Source: Phycisphaeraceae bacterium (GTDB lineage: Bacteria > Planctomycetota > Phycisphaerae > Phycisphaerales > Phycisphaeraceae). From it: DNA of 64,000 nucleotides. Under the pieces are notes generated by a model. That model made no database searches. It saw nothing but the letters and a program-made list of their open reading frames with translations, and was not told where the DNA came from. Shown in pieces: positions 35,606-43,584 of this stretch; within the stretch, counting starts at the first letter, position 1; the number at the start of each line of letters is the position of its first letter. The position numbers and the translations under genes were made by a program. The stretch spans positions 1-64,000 of the forward strand of contig JANQFR010000045.1 in the NCBI GenBank assembly GCA_028277745.1, written 5' to 3'.

Positions 35606-36046
35606 TCAACCGTTGCCCGTGACGGAACCCGACATCATTCGGATTTCGATCAACTTCGTGACCACCGGGTTTGTTTCGGCCGTATTCAACCGTGCCAAAC
35701 GACCAGCGCCGACGCGGCGATCCAGCGCAGCGAGCCCACGGATCAACGGGTGCGGGGACGCCAAAGCGCGGTTGATCGAAAGCGAGAGATATTGACGCAT
35801 CGCATCAGGCAAGTCGTAACCCGCAAAAACACCCTCTTGAAACCGTACGGGATTGCCGTCGGCGATGCCGTTTGAACATTTCAGGTCATTGGACATACTC
35901 GCGACTTCACGCCCGTCAAAGGTGATCCAACTGCGGCCTGTACGGTCGTGCGCTTTTTCATAACGCGTGGTCCAGAGTTGAACGCGGCCGCGCAACGGTT
36001 CTGCAAAAAGCGATTCGACTTGTTGTTTCAGCTTTGACCAGCGCAT
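35606..36046 (-). CDS. SF0329-like family protein
   Basis: From the ATG at 36044-36046 the protein has 146 residues and opens MRWSKLKQQVESLFAEPLRG, then VQLWTTRYEKAHDRTGRSWI, the typical start of the SF0329 family as I remember it. Function is unknown; members are scattered in accessory regions of many bacteria. The frame is open for a further 45 codons upstream, but that part lacks family character. GTTAAGC lies six bases upstream of the start. It is one of a row of small minus-strand genes. Confidence 0.75.
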   Translation of the reverse strand: MRWSKLKQQVESLFAEPLRGRVQLWTTRYEKAHDRTGRSWITFDGREVASMSNDLKCSNGIADGNPVRFQEGVFAGYDLPDAMRQYLSLSINRALASPHPLIRGLAALDRRVGAGRLARLNTAETNPVVTKLIEIRMMSGSVTGNG

Positions 36047-36177
36047 GGCGTTGCTTAACTGAGGTTTATCAGCGGTCTTCGATGTAAAGGCGTAAAAGGG
36101 GTTACTTTGGAAGATTTGTCGATCGCGAACCCGCGTACGGACTTCATTGCCTGCGCCAACCGTTTGTTCAGCGCCTT

Positions 36178-36483
36178 TCACATACGAAAGTGCGCGCCTT
36201 TGGGATCATTCCATCGATGCAATAAGGCCTCACTTGTTCGGGCGGGCCAGTACGCGACGCGCAGCGCATTGGTGAACAAGGATTTGTCACGCCAATCGCT
36301 CCAGCCGTACACATCGACAATATGGTAAGACTCGGATGCGTCGTGGTACGTAGGCATGTCCCACGAGTTAAAGTGTGTGAACACATGAGTCGTGCGTAGA
36401 AGTGCATAGCCGGTGCAATACGCAGCAAACACCCAACAGGCCGCAAATATGGGGGTCATGGTGATTGGTCTTATGATTTTCAT
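36178..36483 (-). CDS. Small protein with N-terminal membrane helix
   Basis: This is a 101-residue frame with an N-terminal hydrophobic stretch (IFAACWVFAAYCTGYALL) and a soluble remainder rich in aromatic residues (SYHIVDVYGWSDWRDKSLF). Base composition is less GC-rich than the core genes. No family is recognised. It precedes the SF0329-like gene by 131 bases. Confidence 0.5.
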   Translation of the reverse strand: MKIIRPITMTPIFAACWVFAAYCTGYALLRTTHVFTHFNSWDMPTYHDASESYHIVDVYGWSDWRDKSLFTNALRVAYWPARTSEALLHRWNDPKGAHFRM

Positions 36484-36570
36484 GGCGTCTGGCGTCGCTG
36501 CGTGGAGTGGTGGCTGTTTGCGGGCGTATGACGGATGATCTGGACGCTATTGTCCGCCACAGGCGCCGGC

Positions 36571-36590
36571 CGTCAACTGCAGCGATTCAT
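36571..36590 (+). repeat. 20-base direct repeat, copy 1
   Basis: CGTCAACTGCAGCGATTCAT matches 39353-39372 at 19 of 20 positions in the same orientation. Both copies lie beside a small accessory gene, and no coding region explains the match. Confidence 0.55.
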
Positions 36591-36597
36591 AAAACCT

Positions 36598-36885
36598 CTA
36601 CGCGAACTCGGGGCCGACCGGGTTGCCGGGGTGGGCGCCCATGACGCCGTCCTTGCAGGTCTGGCAGTAGAAGCCGGCCTCCTGGCCGTCGTGGGTGCCG
36701 CGGTGTTCGTGGTCCACGACGCAGGCGGGCAGGTCGAACCGCTCGCGTAGGGCCGGGCGGTTGAGCACGCAGCGGAAGTAGACCCATTCCCGGCAATTTT
36801 TGGACCAGACCTGGCCGCGGGCCGTCTCTTTGATCCCCGCGTCGATCAGGGCTTGTTCGAGCGGCCGCAGGTGTTCGCAAACCAT
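36598..36885 (-). CDS. Conserved small cysteine-containing protein of unknown function
   Basis: From the ATG at 36883-36885, preceded by GGGAGGAACC as ribosome-binding site, the protein has 95 residues. It reads as a tight conserved unit: MVCEHLRPLEQALIDAG, RGQVWSKNCREWVYFRCVLN, VVDHEHRGTHDGQEAGFYC and CKDGVMGAHPG. The pattern of Cys and His suggests metal binding. I remember very similar hypothetical proteins in other bacteria but know no function. A direct repeat lies just beyond its stop. Confidence 0.75.
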   Translation of the reverse strand: MVCEHLRPLEQALIDAGIKETARGQVWSKNCREWVYFRCVLNRPALRERFDLPACVVDHEHRGTHDGQEAGFYCQTCKDGVMGAHPGNPVGPEFA

Positions 36886-37003
36886 CGTGGTTCCTCCCAT
36901 GAGCTTTGGATCGGCCCCCGCCGCGGGGCGGCCGCTCACCACGGCGTGATTGTCCCGCGCGGGCGCGGCGCGTCAACCGCGTGGGCTTGACGACGGCGCC
37001 CTT

Positions 37004-37054
37004 AGCCGGCGGGCGACGCCCGCCTGGTCCGGGGCCACGTAGCGGCCCCGCTAT
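37004..37054 (+). repeat. 51-base palindromic repeat, copy 1
   Basis: The segment matches 39385-39435 at 48 of 51 positions in the same orientation. It contains two hairpins (GGCGGGC / GCCCGCC and GGGGCC / GGCCCC types), the layout of a double REP element. The two copies flank a 2.3 kb block of five small genes. Confidence 0.75.
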
Positions 37055-37066
37055 CGGATCAGATGG

Positions 37067-37465
37067 TCAATCGAGATGCACATGGCCTGACCCCGCCGCG
37101 AGCGCGGCCCGCGTCCCCTGATGGAAGACCATCTGCCAAACGCCGTCTGATTGTTTCCAGACCGAACTGCGGAGTGAATACGCGACCGATGCTGCAGGGC
37201 TTTCAAGGCGCTCGACCCGGTAGGTCGTCAAGGCGACGCCCGGCGCCAGCATGACAGCGCGAAATCCGGTGAGAACACGGCGTGTCGGCTGCTCGTTCTG
37301 CAGAGCGTCGAGGATCTGCCGCCGGGTGAACACGCGTCCCGAGCTTCCAAACTCGACGAACTCATCCGCGAGCAGACGAGCGACCCGATCGCGGTCGTTG
37401 CGGACCGAGGGGTCGAGCAAGCGTTCCTCCAACTCACGCAGGTGGTCTTGGATCGATGCGTTCAT
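37067..37465 (-). CDS. DUF4440/NTF2-like protein
   Basis: The 132-residue protein has the NTF2-like cone fold described as DUF4440: LRELEERLLDPSVRNDRDRV, LLADEFVEFGSSGRVFTRRQ, ALTTYRVERLESPAA and a closing strand SVWKQSDGVWQMVFHQGT. Related domains include steroid isomerase-like enzymes and many unassigned proteins. No catalytic residues can be assigned. A second, different NTF2-like protein is encoded 0.9 kb away. Confidence 0.8.
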   Translation of the reverse strand: MNASIQDHLRELEERLLDPSVRNDRDRVARLLADEFVEFGSSGRVFTRRQILDALQNEQPTRRVLTGFRAVMLAPGVALTTYRVERLESPAASVAYSLRSSVWKQSDGVWQMVFHQGTRAALAAGSGHVHLD

Positions 37466-37491
37466 GTGCGATCAGGGCAATCGTGCGGTCG

Positions 37492-37920
37492 TTATCCGCC
37501 GGTTTCGGTTTGCCGCCCCTTCCACACCGTGTGCGCTGTGGACGCGAAGGCGACCGGCAGGATCGCGACGCCGGCCGTGAGGATGGCGTTGAGGGCGATG
37601 ACGCCCGCCGTGAGGCCCGGCATCGGTTCGCCCCCAGCCAGACCTTCGGCCGGCAACGGCAGGGGCAGGCCGGCGGGCGCCATCAGCGGGGAGCCGAGCG
37701 CCGCCATCGCGATCGCAAGAGCGACCGAAACGATCACCGCCAGCCGCCACGTCCGACGCGGGCGCTTGGCCCACGCCGCGGAGAGCGTGACCAGGTACGG
37801 GAAGATCACCAGCAGCGGGACGATGATGACCGGTGAGAGCAACATCAAAATAACCACCGCCAGCCGTGACGGCCCCGCCTCGACCGTTCCCCAGGATGGC
37901 GATCTCCAAAGCGGTTTCAT
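37492..37920 (-). CDS. Membrane protein of unknown function
   Basis: The 142-residue protein has about four hydrophobic helices: LAVVILMLLSPVIIVPLLVIF, WRLAVIVSVALAIAMAAL, LTAGVIALNAILTAGVAI and a short last one. A Pro/Gly/Leu-rich loop lies in the middle. No family is recognised. It is 26 bases downstream of the next gene's neighbour and probably co-transcribed within the block. Confidence 0.6.
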   Translation of the reverse strand: MKPLWRSPSWGTVEAGPSRLAVVILMLLSPVIIVPLLVIFPYLVTLSAAWAKRPRRTWRLAVIVSVALAIAMAALGSPLMAPAGLPLPLPAEGLAGGEPMPGLTAGVIALNAILTAGVAILPVAFASTAHTVWKGRQTETGG

Positions 37921-37939
37921 GGATGACGCTCGACGTTGG

Positions 37940-38275
37940 TCAGCCGCTCGATGATGTCATCTGCTGGTTGATGTAGCGGCTGAGCTGTGCGCGCAGGTAA
38001 AGGAATCGGCCGGTGAAGACCCACCCCGTCACGACCAACACCAGGAGCAAACCGATCAAAAATACAACGGCCAAGGCCGTGGCGAACCCGCTTAATGGAT
38101 TCAACCCGAGAACCGACAGGAAGAGGAGGACGGCGCCGCTTGCGAACGCCAGGACGGCGGCCAGCCCGGCCGCGATGGCGATCTTGAGCGCCTTGTTCGA
38201 CCGCGTCTTCAGCGTGTTGGCTTCTTCGGAGAAGTAAGCGTCGACAAGTTGGTCGGTTGCTCGTCTCATGGTCAT
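37940..38275 (-). CDS. Two-helix membrane protein of unknown function
   Basis: From the ATG at 38273-38275 the protein has 111 residues. A charged N-terminus (RRATDQLVDAYFSEEANTL) precedes two membrane helices (IAIAAGLAAVLAFASGAVLL and FATALAVVFLIGLLLVLVV) and a short polar tail. It lies 19 bases upstream of the membrane gene at 37492-37920, so the two may form a pair. No family is recognised. Confidence 0.6.
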   Translation of the reverse strand: MTMRRATDQLVDAYFSEEANTLKTRSNKALKIAIAAGLAAVLAFASGAVLLFLSVLGLNPLSGFATALAVVFLIGLLLVLVVTGWVFTGRFLYLRAQLSRYINQQMTSSSG

Positions 38276-38310
38276 GGGCGCCTGACACATCCGGGCTCAC
38301 CCGCCCCGGG

Positions 38311-38691
38311 TCAGCCCGCGGCTTCGAAATCGTCTTCACGCAGCTTGGCGCCGCCATCTTCCTGCAGCACCCAGAGTTCCTTGTGGATCACGCCGCGCGC
38401 GTGGTTCATCTTCCAGCCGGACGTCAGGACGGCGGAGGTTTCATCGATGACTTCCAGCTTGGGATCGATGTATTCGACCTCCGCAAACCCGTCGTCCATC
38501 AGTTTTTGCCAGAACGTCCGGATCTCGTCGGTCCCGCGGAAGGTTCCAAAGGGCTTCGCGTGCATGACGGCGTCGGCTTCATATTGGGCGGCGCAGCCGG
38601 CCGCATCGCCTGAGTTAAACGCCGATTTCCATTTTTCGCTCGCGGTCTTGACCGCTTGCAGAACGGCTTCTTTTTGCTCGGGAGTTGTCAT
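38311..38691 (-). CDS. NTF2/SnoaL-like protein
   Basis: The 126-residue protein has an NTF2-like pattern: SEKWKSAFNSGDAAGCAAQY, EADAVMHAKPFGTFRGTDEI, FWQKLMDDGFAEVEYIDPK and strands ending WVLQEDGGAKLREDDF. This fold covers ketosteroid isomerase-like and polyketide cyclase-like enzymes as well as binding proteins. The substrate is unknown. Confidence 0.8.
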   Translation of the reverse strand: MTTPEQKEAVLQAVKTASEKWKSAFNSGDAAGCAAQYEADAVMHAKPFGTFRGTDEIRTFWQKLMDDGFAEVEYIDPKLEVIDETSAVLTSGWKMNHARGVIHKELWVLQEDGGAKLREDDFEAAG

Positions 38692-38779
38692 GAGCGGCTT
38701 TCTATGAGGTTGAAGGTCACCTGGGCATGAGTGATTTGGCGAGCGGTGAGTGTCAAACCGCCGGGGCCAACGCCATTTT

Positions 38780-39313
38780 CTACTGCGTACGCTGTCGGCC
38801 TAAAACCATTTCAAAATAACGATAGTAACGCATGACGTATGGATTGGTGTGATCCAGACCTTGACGGGCTGTTAAAAGATCCTCACGCGTAAAACCGGCG
38901 GCGCTCAATAACTTGGCGTAGTCCTTGTATTCTCGTGGCGTACGCCCGTCATGGAGCATACTTAATACGCGTTTGCGGATGCGCTGAGCTTGGGCGCCTG
39001 TGAGTTCACATCGACGGGCGGCGCGACGAAGCGCGCGCGCCGTATTCGATTTGAAGGCGCGGCCGAACGGAAACCCTTCATCTTCCTCGATGAACTCGAC
39101 GCCAATGGCGATGCACGCTCGATCGCCCGCTTCAATGCCTTCAATCACTTTGTGCATCAGCGGATAGACCCGCTCGTCGCCGTGATGGTCACGGTGAACG
39201 ACAGGCGTCATGTCGCGCGGTGAGACTTTGAGTTCCGCGGCGTATTGAACATATCGCCGCTGGATCTCATCGCAGCTCCAGCGCCCTGAGCCGTTGTAAT
39301 CGATCGTACGCAT
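38780..39313 (-). CDS. Protein of unknown function
   Basis: The 177-residue soluble protein is mainly helical. It has MRTIDYNGSGRWSCDEIQRR at its start, a central part FIEEDEGFPFGRAFKSNTAR and a basic helix RALRRAARRCELTGAQAQRI. I recall similar hypothetical proteins in proteobacteria but know no function. It is the first gene of the block bounded by the 51-base repeats. Confidence 0.7.
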   Translation of the reverse strand: MRTIDYNGSGRWSCDEIQRRYVQYAAELKVSPRDMTPVVHRDHHGDERVYPLMHKVIEGIEAGDRACIAIGVEFIEEDEGFPFGRAFKSNTARALRRAARRCELTGAQAQRIRKRVLSMLHDGRTPREYKDYAKLLSAAGFTREDLLTARQGLDHTNPYVMRYYRYFEMVLGRQRTQ

Positions 39314-39352
39314 AAGACAGCCTTGAACTATTCTCGGAGCGGCTGTTTAGTT

Positions 39353-39372
39353 CGTCAACTGCAGCGAATCAT
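39353..39372 (+). repeat. 20-base direct repeat, copy 2
   Basis: CGTCAACTGCAGCGAATCAT pairs with 36571-36590 (19 of 20 identical). It lies within an inverted repeat CGGCTGTT / CAACAGCCG spanning about 39341-39390. Confidence 0.55.
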
Positions 39373-39384
39373 TGTCGTCGCAAC

Positions 39385-39435
39385 AGCCGGCGGGCTACGC
39401 CCGCCTGGTCCGGGGCCGCGTAGCGGCCCGGCTAT
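39385..39435 (+). repeat. 51-base palindromic repeat, copy 2
   Basis: This is the second copy of the element at 37004-37054 (48 of 51 identical). Its outer ends are complementary (AGCCGG / CCGGCT), so the whole element can form a cruciform with internal hairpins. It lies between the accessory block and lptB. Confidence 0.75.
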
Positions 39436-39460
39436 TGAATACGCAACACGCCGCGCCGCC

Positions 39461-40216
39461 TCAGCCGAACTCGTCGCCGCGGAAGGTGGAGCCGAGGTAG
39501 GTCTGCTTGACCTTCTCGTCGTTGATGATTTCCTTGGGCGTGCCCTCGGCGAAGACGGTGCCGTCGGAGATGACGTAGGAGCGGTCGCAGACGCCGAGGA
39601 TGTGGTGGACGTTGTGGTCGGTGACCAGCAGGGCGATGCCCTCGTCGCGGAGCTTGCGGATCTCGCGCTGCAGGTCTTCGACGGCCACGGGGTCGACGCC
39701 GGAGAAGGGCTCGTCGAGGAGGATGAGCGTCGGCTCGGTGATCAGGGCGCGGGCGATCTCGAGCTTGCGGCGTTCGCCGCCCGAGAGGGTGCGGGCCTGC
39801 TGGCGGCGGAGCTTGGCGAGGTCGAACTGCTCCATGAGCTGCTCGGCCCGCTGCTGGCGCTGCTTGCGGCCCATGGGGCGGGTCTCGAGGATCGCCTTGA
39901 GGTTGTCCTCGACGCTCAGACGCTGGAAGACCGACGGCTCCTGCGAGAGGTAGCCCATGCCCCGCTGGGCGCGCTGGTACATCGCCAGGCGGGTGACGTC
40001 CTGGCCGTTGAAGATGACCTGGCCCTGCTCGGGGGCGATCATGCCCATGGTCATGCGGAAGCTGGTGGTCTTGCCTGCACCGTTGCGGCCGAGCAGGCCG
40101 ACGATCTCGCCCTCGGACACGTCGTAGGAGACGTGGTTGACGACGGTGCGTCCGGAGTAGGACTTGACGAGGTTGTTGACCTTGAGGATGAACATCGGGC
40201 CGGCCATGATAGCCAT
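39461..40216 (-). CDS. lptB: LPS export ABC transporter ATP-binding protein
   Basis: This 251-residue ABC ATPase has Walker A GRNGAGKT (43-50), the Q-loop region YLSQEPSVFQRLSVEDNL typical of LptB, signature LSGGERRKLEIARAL and Walker B LILLDEPF. LptB powers lipopolysaccharide extraction from the inner membrane with LptFG, which are not in this window. Its presence supports a diderm envelope. ATG codons at 40216, 40207 and 40195 are all possible starts; the last (MFILKVNNLVKSY) fits the family best. It is 20 bases after the HAD phosphatase gene. Confidence 0.93.
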   Translation of the reverse strand: MAIMAGPMFILKVNNLVKSYSGRTVVNHVSYDVSEGEIVGLLGRNGAGKTTSFRMTMGMIAPEQGQVIFNGQDVTRLAMYQRAQRGMGYLSQEPSVFQRLSVEDNLKAILETRPMGRKQRQQRAEQLMEQFDLAKLRRQQARTLSGGERRKLEIARALITEPTLILLDEPFSGVDPVAVEDLQREIRKLRDEGIALLVTDHNVHHILGVCDRSYVISDGTVFAEGTPKEIINDEKVKQTYLGSTFRGDEFG

Positions 40217-40236
40217 GTTCGGCGTCGGGGGCGTGG

Positions 40237-41031
40237 TCAGGGCCGGTCGAGGACGCAGTGGGTCAGGGCGTGGTGGACGCCGTGGTCGTCGTTGGCGGGG
40301 ACGATGAGGTCGGCGGCGTCGCGGGCGGCGGGCCAGGCGTTGGCGACGGCGACGCCCAAGCCGGCGTAGCGAAGCATGCCCACGTCGTTGGGCGCGTCGC
40401 CGATGGCCATGATGTGCTCGCGGGGGATGCCGTAGTGCTCGGCCAGGAACGCCAGGGCCGCGCCCTTGTCGACCGACGGGTGCACCAGCTGGATCAGGTG
40501 GTCATCCGAGACGTGCACCGCGACCTCGCCCTCGTGCTTCTTGGCGATCGCCTCGCGGACCTTGCGCAGCCGGTCGGGCGGGGCGAGGAACATGAGCTTG
40601 GTGATCGGCCGGCGGATGAAAAACTCGATCGGGCCGACGAAGTCGGGGCGGAACAGCTTGGAGGTTTCGGTGGCGAGCTGGGGGTCCACATGGTCGGTGT
40701 ACCAGCGGTCGAGGATCTCGGCGGAAACGCAGACGTTCTTGTCGATCTTGCGGGCGAGCTTGACCAGTTTTTTGGCCAGTTCGACGGAGAGGGGCTGGTG
40801 GTAGACCGGGTCGTCCTCATCGGGGTGATGGATGAGGGCGCCGTTGTAGTTGACCTGGAGGGTGTCGAGCTTGAGGTGGCCGTAGACCTCGCGCACGGTG
40901 CGTGGGGGCCGGGCGGAGGCGAGGACGACCTTGACGCCGCGGGCGGCGACGTCCTGGATGGTGCGCACAGCTTTGAGGGGGAGTTTTTTATGGGACGTGA
41001 GCAGGGTGCCGTCGAGGTCGATGGCGACCAT
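40237..41031 (-). CDS. HAD-IIB (Cof-type) phosphatase
   Basis: The 264-residue protein has HAD motif 1 at the very start (VAIDLDGTLLTS; nucleophile Asp5, acid/base Asp7), motif 2 VLASARPP, the C2B cap domain in the middle, motif 3 around VDKGAALAFLAEHYG and motif 4 AIGDAPNDVGMLRYAG. Cof-type enzymes act on sugar phosphates, nucleotides or cofactors, and the substrate cannot be predicted. No other ATG, GTG or TTG lies in frame between 41031 and the upstream stop. It precedes lptB by 20 bases. Confidence 0.92.
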   Translation of the reverse strand: MVAIDLDGTLLTSHKKLPLKAVRTIQDVAARGVKVVLASARPPRTVREVYGHLKLDTLQVNYNGALIHHPDEDDPVYHQPLSVELAKKLVKLARKIDKNVCVSAEILDRWYTDHVDPQLATETSKLFRPDFVGPIEFFIRRPITKLMFLAPPDRLRKVREAIAKKHEGEVAVHVSDDHLIQLVHPSVDKGAALAFLAEHYGIPREHIMAIGDAPNDVGMLRYAGLGVAVANAWPAARDAADLIVPANDDHGVHHALTHCVLDRP

Positions 41032-41262
41032 CCGGATCGCGTGGGGGTAGGGCGTGGCGGGCGCAGGGACGGTGCTGGTGGAACTGCCGCGGGCGATCGG
41101 TGGGCCTCCGGGCGGATCGGATCGGGTTGAGGGTCATTCCCCACAGAACACCTTCCCTTACAGGCGGGTCGGCGTCAATGGGGAAATCCGGCGGACCGGG
41201 CGGGGATGGGGGGCGGTGGGGGTTGTAACGATTCGCTCGCATGTCCTGCCTACACTAGGACC

Positions 41263-42297
41263 ATGGACCCCTTGAGCCAGGGATTGCTCGGTGCCGCCGC
41301 GGCTCAGGCGCTGGTGGGGCGGCGATTGCCGCGTTCGGCGTGGGCGATCGGCCTGGGCGCGGGGCTGCTGGCCGACGCGGACGTGTTTTTCACCGTGCCC
41401 GGCGACCCGGTGGCGACCATGGCGCTGCACCGGCACTTCACCCACGCGCTGCTGTTTATCCCGGCGGGTGGGCTCTTGGCGGCGGCGCTGCTGGCGTGGC
41501 TGCCGGCGTACCGCGGGGCGCGGCGGTGGGTCGTCGCGGCGGCCCTGGCGGGGTACGCCACCCATGCGCTGCTCGACGCCTGCACCTCTTATGGGACGTT
41601 GCTCTACTGGCCGATCTCCGATCACCGGGCGGCGTGGGACGTGGTGAGCGTGATCGACCCGCTGTTCACGCTCCCGCTGCTGGCGGCGGTCGTGATCGCC
41701 GCGGCGCGGCGGAGCCGGGGGTTCGCGGCGGCGGGGCTGGTGTGGTGCGCAGCCTACCTCGGCCTCGGGATGTGGCAGCACCACCGGGCGATGCAGGTCC
41801 AGCACCAGCTCGCCGAGCAACGCGGGCAGACGATCGAGCACGGCCGGGTCATGCCGACGCTTGGAAATATGATCATCTGGCGGTCGGTTTACGCCGCCGA
41901 CGGCAGGCTGCACGCCGACGCGGTCCGTTTGATCCCCTGGGATCGGCCCACCGTGCGCGAGGGCGTAACGGTTCCCCTCGCCGAGCCGCACGCCCTGCAC
42001 ACGGGCGATGCCGGGACGGATCGCTCGATCGACACATTTGCGTGGTTCGCCGACGGCTACCTCGCGGCCCTGCCGGGCCATCGGGGCTGGGTGGGCGACA
42101 TGCGTTACTCGCTCGACCCGTCGGGCTTCGTGCCTCTGTGGGCCCTGCGGATCGAGCCGATCGCGCTGGGCCTGCCCGCCGAGCCCGACCGCGCCGCGGC
42201 GTTGGGGACGCTCTGGCGACAGATCACCGTGGGCTTCGAGCCGCCGCCGATCGCCGCGGCGGCCGCGCCCGATGTCCGTTCCTCCACCGAGCCTTAA
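41263..42297 (+). CDS. YdjM-like membrane-bound metal-dependent hydrolase family protein
   Basis: From the ATG at 41263 the 344-residue protein opens MDPLSQGLLGAAAAQAL. It has the conserved Asp and His residues of the YdjM/DUF457 family (LLADADVFF, HRHFTHALL, GYATHALLDACTSYG), with about four membrane helices in the first half. The second half is a soluble domain of unknown role with the segment FAWFADGYLAALPGH. Members bind metal and are linked to membrane or SOS responses, but the reaction is not established. It is followed after three bases by the amidohydrolase gene. Confidence 0.82.
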   Translation: MDPLSQGLLGAAAAQALVGRRLPRSAWAIGLGAGLLADADVFFTVPGDPVATMALHRHFTHALLFIPAGGLLAAALLAWLPAYRGARRWVVAAALAGYATHALLDACTSYGTLLYWPISDHRAAWDVVSVIDPLFTLPLLAAVVIAAARRSRGFAAAGLVWCAAYLGLGMWQHHRAMQVQHQLAEQRGQTIEHGRVMPTLGNMIIWRSVYAADGRLHADAVRLIPWDRPTVREGVTVPLAEPHALHTGDAGTDRSIDTFAWFADGYLAALPGHRGWVGDMRYSLDPSGFVPLWALRIEPIALGLPAEPDRAAALGTLWRQITVGFEPPPIAAAAAPDVRSSTEP

Positions 42298-42300
42298 TCC

Positions 42301-43326
42301 ATGCACGCCTCCACCGCCACGCAGCCGCTCAACGACGCCAACCGCCTCGGCCTGGACTACCGCGCCGAGGCCGACGCGTTCACCCACCCCGGGCCCCTCC
42401 TCGACGTGCACACGCACCTCACGACCCTCGAGTCCGCCCGCCTGTTCTTCGAGGCCGCCGACCTGTACGGCGTCACCCACGTCTGGACGATGTCGCCCCT
42501 GGAGATTGTCGACGACCTGACCGCCGAGTTCGGCGGCCGCCTCCACTTCATCGCGGTGCCCAACTACGCCAAGCGCGAAGACCCCGAGACCTTCACGACC
42601 GACTGGCTGCGTCGGATCGAGGCCTTCGCCGAGAAGGGCTCAAAGATCTGCAAGTTCTGGGTCGCGCCGCGCCGCCTCGACTTCGGCGCCGAGGCCCTCT
42701 CGCTCGACTCACCCATCTGTCAGGAGGCCCAACGCCTCGCCCATTCGCTGGGCATGATGTTCATGACCCATGTCGCCGACCCTGACACCTGGTTCGCCAC
42801 CAAGTACGTCGACGCCGCCAAGTACGGCTCCAAGCCCGATCAATACCCCCCGCTCGAACGCCTGCTCGATCAGTACCCCGACACGCCCTGCATCGGCGCG
42901 CACATGGGCGGCTACCCCGAAGACCTCGATTTCCTCCAAGGACTGCTCGACCGTCACCCCAATTACTGTGTCGACACCTCCGCCACCAAGTGGATGGTCC
43001 GCGAGTTGAGCCGGCATCCCGCACGGTTTGCGGATTTCGTGAAGCGCAACCCCGGCCGGGTGCTCTTCGGGTCCGACATCGTCACCAACGACGACAACCT
43101 GAAAGACCCCGGCTTCGACCAATACGCCAGCCGGTACTGGGCGCTACGCACCCTGATGGAGACGGCTTACCGGGGGCCGAGCCCGATCGTCGATCCCGAC
43201 CTGCACCTGGTCGACCCGAGCGTGGACGAGAAGTCGACCGCCGACCTTCATGGCGCCGACCTTGAGCCGACCGCGCTGCACGCGGTGTATCACAGCGCTG
43301 CCGAACGTTTGTTGATGGGTATGTGA
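42301..43326 (+). CDS. Amidohydrolase-family (TIM-barrel metal-dependent) protein
   Basis: The 341-residue protein belongs to the amidohydrolase-2 group. The first metal-binding motif is LLDVHTHL (His37, His39). Further ligands are likely in MTHVADPDTW and CIGAHMGGYPEDLDF, and the late Asp is in LFGSDIVTND near residue 261. Such enzymes hydrolyse or decarboxylate small cyclic or carboxylated substrates, and none can be named here. It starts three bases after the YdjM-like gene, so the two are co-transcribed. Confidence 0.85.
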   Translation: MHASTATQPLNDANRLGLDYRAEADAFTHPGPLLDVHTHLTTLESARLFFEAADLYGVTHVWTMSPLEIVDDLTAEFGGRLHFIAVPNYAKREDPETFTTDWLRRIEAFAEKGSKICKFWVAPRRLDFGAEALSLDSPICQEAQRLAHSLGMMFMTHVADPDTWFATKYVDAAKYGSKPDQYPPLERLLDQYPDTPCIGAHMGGYPEDLDFLQGLLDRHPNYCVDTSATKWMVRELSRHPARFADFVKRNPGRVLFGSDIVTNDDNLKDPGFDQYASRYWALRTLMETAYRGPSPIVDPDLHLVDPSVDEKSTADLHGADLEPTALHAVYHSAAERLLMGM

Positions 43327-43368
43327 ACCCGCTGCCCGCCGCAACAAACCGTGTGAAGAGGATTGGGG

Positions 43369-43557
43369 TCAGCTCCACTGCGGCGGGTAGGGGTTCCACA
43401 TAAAGTAAGCGACAAGCCAGCCGAGCAGCGCAACGACGCCGGTGTAGACAAATACAACCGCGGTGCGGTCGCTATGGGTGTGGTGTTCATCGTTCACTGG
43501 CCGCTCGGCAGGGGCTTGGGCTTGACGATGAGAATGTTGAACAGTGAGTTGGCTCAC
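43369..43557 (-). CDS. Small single-helix membrane protein
   Basis: The frame is open from an ATG at 43584. A promoter-like sequence whose -10 box touches that ATG makes a downstream GTG at 43555-43557, preceded by CGGAG, the more likely start. The 62-residue product has a polar His-rich N-terminus and one helix (AVVFVYTGVVALLGWLVAYF) ending in WNPYPPQW. No family is recognised. Confidence 0.5.
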   Translation of the reverse strand: MSQLTVQHSHRQAQAPAERPVNDEHHTHSDRTAVVFVYTGVVALLGWLVAYFMWNPYPPQWS

Positions 43558-43584
43558 GGAAACGGCTCCGGTCGGTGTAATCAT

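Noticed and set aside
39323-40369. 348-codon plus-strand frame over lptB
   Set aside because: It is antisense to an ABC ATPase with all motifs and would include the 51-base repeat as coding sequence.
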